Of a DNA stretch of 8,297 nt, positions 6,222 through 8,297 are shown piece after piece. The notes beneath the pieces are model-generated. The model did not search any database and was not told the origin of the DNA. It was given only the letters and a program-made list of their open reading frames with translations. Source of the DNA: an uncultured Oscillospiraceae bacterium. GTDB taxonomy: Bacteria; Bacillota; Clostridia; Oscillospirales; Ruminococcaceae. The stretch is taken from NCBI GenBank assembly GCA_934539585.1, contig CAKTCT010000069.1, positions 1-8,297 on the forward strand, written 5' to 3'. The position numbers were made by a program, and so were the translations under genes. The stretch's first letter is position 1; every line of letters starts with the position of its first letter.

Positions 6222-7982
6222 ATGAAGAAAAGGTTTGTGGCAGCAATTACAGCGGCGGCAATGGCGCTGTCGATGCCAATGAGCGCTTCGGCGGCGTGGA
6301 AAAAGGACGCAGCCGGGAACTGGTACAACATTGATTCCAACGGAGTCAAGGCTACCGGCTGGCTCAAAGAGGGGAACACCTGGTACTATCTGGAGCAAAA
6401 CGGCGTGATGAAGACCGGCTGGAAGCTCTATAACGGCACCTGGTACTACCTGAAGCCCAACGGCGCAATGGCAACCGGCTGGCAGAAAATCAACGGCGTC
6501 TGGTACTATTTCAAGGACTGGGGCGGCATGGCCACCGGTTGGCAGAAGGTAAAGGACGTGTGGTATTACCTGAAGGCTTCCGGAGAAATGGCCACCGGCT
6601 GGATCACCGTAGGGGAAAGCCGGTATTTCCTGGATGCCTCCGGCGCGATGCAGACGGGCCTTATCGAGGTTGACGGCAGCGTTTACTATTTCGGCGAGGA
6701 CGGGGCCGCCGTTACCGGAAAAGTCCGGCTGGACGGCAAAACCTATACCTTTGCGGAGACCGGAGAAGCCGCCGGCCGGCGGGTGCCCCGGCCGGACAAA
6801 GCCTTTGATTCTGCGGGCAACGCGGCGGAGATTACCGTGACCGGCGGGTATTCCGGCGGCGGTTCTTCCGGAGGTTCTTCCGGAGGTTCGTCTGGCGGCT
6901 CGTCCGGTGGGACCGGCGGCGGTTCGGAGAGTGGAGATAAAGCGGAAATTGACGTGGATAACGGTTATTGGGAAGATACGGAAGAAGGGTTGAAGTTTAG
7001 CCTGAATGATGGGTACTATATGTATAACGATATTCGTATAGTAAGCCATGCAGGTTATTCTTTTAACGTTGACTCCATAAACATTCAAAATCTATCTCTT
7101 TATAACATTTTCGATGATCCTTCTAAGATTACAGGAAGCTTTGAGTACCTCCCAGAAGGAGTTAAGCAAGTAAAAAGTGTAAAACTTTACTCCGCTTCAT
7201 TGGATGAAATGGGAATTTTAAACTTACGCTTTATGGATTTGGACGTTGATTGTACGCTTCGACTGAGGTGTGCAGAAGATCGTAAAAGCGTGACTTTGCT
7301 TGGCGTATCGTCTAAGGGAATGGTTGTTATTGTTCGTATGGCTTATCTGTCTGATACAACGAAAATCGTTGCAAGTGAGCAAGATATTCGAGAAGCATTG
7401 GCCGATGAAACCGTTACAAATCTGGGGGTATGGAATACAAATTCAATTCTCTTTGAAAACCCTTTGATAATCGACAGAGACATTGAGATTAGCGGACTAT
7501 CAAATAAGGGAGTGGAATGGACCCTTTCCAAAGACTGGAGTGCCAAAGAAGCATCGGCTATTGTTGTTACTAATGGTGCAACAGTAACTTTTAAGAACCT
7601 TTCGTTCGATTGTGGATATAGTTATAGGGATTCAATAATAGTGCCTGCATATTTTGAAGTGGTGGACTCCACACTTCGTTGTGAAAGTGTGAGTGTGATG
7701 TGTAGTAGCATGGATGCTCTGATATTAGGTGAAAATGCAAAAATTGAATTAGAAAACGTGTATTTATTCGGGAATGAAAAAGGAATTTATTTAGATGCTA
7801 AGGAGGAAAGCAATTCTTATTTAAAGATTGTTGATACAAGATTTAGTGAAATAAAGAAGCTGATCGTTTCCAATTCCGCCAATACCACCGTTGTGCTCCC
7901 CGGCAATTTTGTGGAGTTCACAAACGCAGAGGGACAGCGGGAATGGACGGACGACGCCTCTAAAATCCCGGCGGCCGAGTAA
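6222..7982 (+). CDS. Secreted cell-wall-binding repeat protein with probable beta-helix C-terminal region
   Basis: A 586-residue exported protein. A Sec signal peptide (MKKRFVAAITAAAMALSMPMSASA, cleavage near A24/A25) is followed by about eight 20-residue choline-binding-type repeats (26-185) of the form W-x-x-x-(N/D)G-x-WYYL-x-x-(N/S)G-x-MATG. These normally hold proteins non-covalently on the wall or its teichoic-acid-like polymers. A Gly/Ser linker (about 208-238) leads to a C-terminal part with no family I recognise. Residues about 240-370 are beta-rich. From ASEQDIREAL to the end, alternating hydrophobic strands and phrases such as GATVTFKNLSFDC resemble pectate-lyase-like right-handed beta-helices; this is an inference. 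The DNA for about residues 236-545 is AT-rich while both ends are GC-rich, suggesting a foreign or exchanged segment. It has its own promoter and ends at a terminator shared with rnpB. No catalytic motif or LPxTG anchor was seen. Possible roles are adhesion or glycan binding or cleavage. Confidence 0.9.
   Translation: MKKRFVAAITAAAMALSMPMSASAAWKKDAAGNWYNIDSNGVKATGWLKEGNTWYYLEQNGVMKTGWKLYNGTWYYLKPNGAMATGWQKINGVWYYFKDWGGMATGWQKVKDVWYYLKASGEMATGWITVGESRYFLDASGAMQTGLIEVDGSVYYFGEDGAAVTGKVRLDGKTYTFAETGEAAGRRVPRPDKAFDSAGNAAEITVTGGYSGGGSSGGSSGGSSGGSSGGTGGGSESGDKAEIDVDNGYWEDTEEGLKFSLNDGYYMYNDIRIVSHAGYSFNVDSINIQNLSLYNIFDDPSKITGSFEYLPEGVKQVKSVKLYSASLDEMGILNLRFMDLDVDCTLRLRCAEDRKSVTLLGVSSKGMVVIVRMAYLSDTTKIVASEQDIREALADETVTNLGVWNTNSILFENPLIIDRDIEISGLSNKGVEWTLSKDWSAKEASAIVVTNGATVTFKNLSFDCGYSYRDSIIVPAYFEVVDSTLRCESVSVMCSSMDALILGENAKIELENVYLFGNEKGIYLDAKEESNSYLKIVDTRFSEIKKLIVSNSANTTVVLPGNFVEFTNAEGQREWTDDASKIPAAE
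6297..6776 (+). repeat. About eight 60-bp coding repeats (cell-wall-binding repeats)
   Basis: Units of 20 residues (first one 21) start at W26 and end near G185. Repeats 1-6 are well conserved around W..GNTWYYL..NG.MATGW. The last two (LIEVDGSVYYFGEDGAAVTG and the one after) have lost the leading Trp and most aromatic residues, so they are decayed or structural end caps. Confidence 0.9.
6861..6908 (+). repeat. Four 12-bp tandem repeats coding the Gly/Ser linker
   Basis: Units GGTTCTTCCGGA (6861-6872 and 6873-6884, identical), GGTTCGTCTGGC (6885-6896) and GGCTCGTCCGGT (6897-6908) each encode GSSG. They sit exactly between the wall-binding repeats and the C-terminal region. Unit gain or loss would stay in frame. 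Confidence 0.92.
6927..7856 (+). other. AT-rich segment inside the surface-protein gene
   Basis: Hand counts of 60-base lines give 18/60 G+C at 7081-7140, against 35/60 at 6661-6720 and 38/60 at 7921-7980 in the same gene. Codon choice shifts with it, to A/T-ending codons such as AAA, GAA, ATT and TTA. The change begins just after the Gly/Ser linker and reverses near codon 545, leaving about 40 GC-rich codons at the 3' end. No direct or inverted repeats were noticed at the edges. Boundaries are approximate, within a few tens of bases. Confidence 0.75.
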
Positions 7983-7993
7983 CCGCAGGTCCT

Positions 7994-8050
7994 AAAAACA
8001 AGAAACCCCCCGCCGCACCGGAAAAACCGGACACGGCGGGGGCTTTGTTT
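7994..8050. terminator. Bidirectional terminator between the surface-protein gene and rnpB
   Basis: A 9-bp GC stem (CCCCCGCCG 8007-8015 with CGGCGGGGG 8034-8042), a small internal loop and a 4-bp CCGG stem close an AAAAA loop. The plus-strand exit reads CTTTGTTT. The minus-strand exit reads GTTTCTTGTTTTT. It sits 24 bases after the surface-protein stop and just past the rnpB 3' end, so it serves both convergent genes. Confidence 0.88.
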
Positions 8051-8056
8051 CAAATC

Positions 8057-8297
8057 TGCTGAGAGGACCTGTAAGCCGAGTTCTGTCGTGTGTGACAATC
8101 TATCTCGACGACGCGTCGCCGCGCCGCTCAAGCCACCTTTCGGGAGCACCGGACCAGTGATTGCCTCCCAGCTGGTGTTGCATCGGATAGGGTTTACATG
8201 GCGGCAAGGTTCCCCTTGCCCCGGTGAGCTCTTACCTCGCCTTTCCACCCTTACCGGGGAAACCCCGGCGGTATCTCTCTGTTGCACTTTCCCTGAA
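8057..8297 (-). ncRNA. rnpB: RNase P RNA, class A (5' part cut off by the window edge)
   Basis: This is the catalytic RNA of ribonuclease P, which trims the 5' leaders of precursor tRNAs. Reading the minus strand, the conserved GTGCAACAGAGAG (8275-8287), GGTAAGGGTGGAAAGG followed by AGGTAAGAGCTCACC (8223-8237), GGCTTGAGC, GAGATAGATTGTCAC and the near-universal 3' block ACAGAACTCGGCTTA (8072-8086) appear in the right order and match the E. coli-type RNA. The 3' end is placed near 8057, where GGTCCTCTCAGC should form the 3' side of P1; this is approximate. About 241 nt are present. The 5' portion, including P1-P3 and the 5' strand of P4, and the promoter lie beyond 8297. Protein-like ORFs across it are spurious. 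Confidence 0.96.

Noticed and set aside
6297..6908. Possible CRISPR-like periodic array
   Set aside because: The periodicity is in-frame protein repeats (60 bp and 12 bp) with degenerate sequence and no unique spacers.
6150..7088. Minus-strand 312-codon ORF
   Set aside because: It is antisense to the cell-wall-binding repeats; its apparent internal periodicity is the shadow of the 60-bp repeats on the other strand.
7817..8287. Minus-strand 156-codon ORF
   Set aside because: It overlaps the RNase P RNA and the antisense end of the surface-protein gene; the conserved RNA blocks explain the sequence.

Overview
The window looks like chromosomal core DNA from a GC-rich, spore-forming Clostridia member, probably a gut Oscillospiraceae-type bacterium. 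The evidence is an intact sporulation sigma factor K with a hydrophobic pro-sequence, a class A RNase P RNA, Gram-positive ribosome-binding sites (AAGGAGG type), consensus sigma-A promoters, and GC-rich coding DNA throughout except one segment. The genus is inferred, not shown.

Layout, left to right: (1) 21-198, minus strand: tRNA-Leu(TAA) with its own consensus promoter and a 17-bp-stem terminator. (2) 316-1078, plus strand: sigK (228 codons, uninterrupted) and its terminator. (3) 1174-2460, minus strand: a TM2-domain membrane protein with one N-terminal and two central zinc ribbons, separated by a Pro/Ala-rich region built from three 56-residue (168-bp) tandem repeats. (4) 2535-5123, minus strand: a complete single-gene unit for a cytoplasmic GH2 beta-mannosidase. 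(5) 5155-6092, minus strand: a single-gene unit for a family 8 glycosyltransferase. (6) 6149-7982, plus strand, divergent from the transferase: a secreted cell-wall-binding repeat protein with a Gly/Ser linker and a probable beta-helix passenger. (7) 7994-8050: a terminator that works in both directions, shared with the convergent RNase P RNA gene rnpB, whose 5' part runs off the right edge. No gap without a gene exceeds about 205 bases. The strip at 1079-1173 holds only a weak inverted repeat.

Almost every gene has its own promoter and/or terminator, so this is a row of single-gene units rather than an operon. The beta-mannosidase and the glycosyltransferase may both serve glycan metabolism. 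They are transcribed separately, but their promoters share an 18-bp C-rich spacer. Proteins 3 and 6 are the least characterised.

The feature most worth pursuing is the surface protein gene (6222-7982). Its signal peptide, wall-binding repeats, linker and last ~40 codons have the GC-rich composition of the rest of the window, but the ~930 bp between them (about 6927-7856) is strikingly AT-rich. This suggests a passenger cassette exchanged within conserved flanks. I found no CRISPR array, transposase, phage gene or recognisable defence system.
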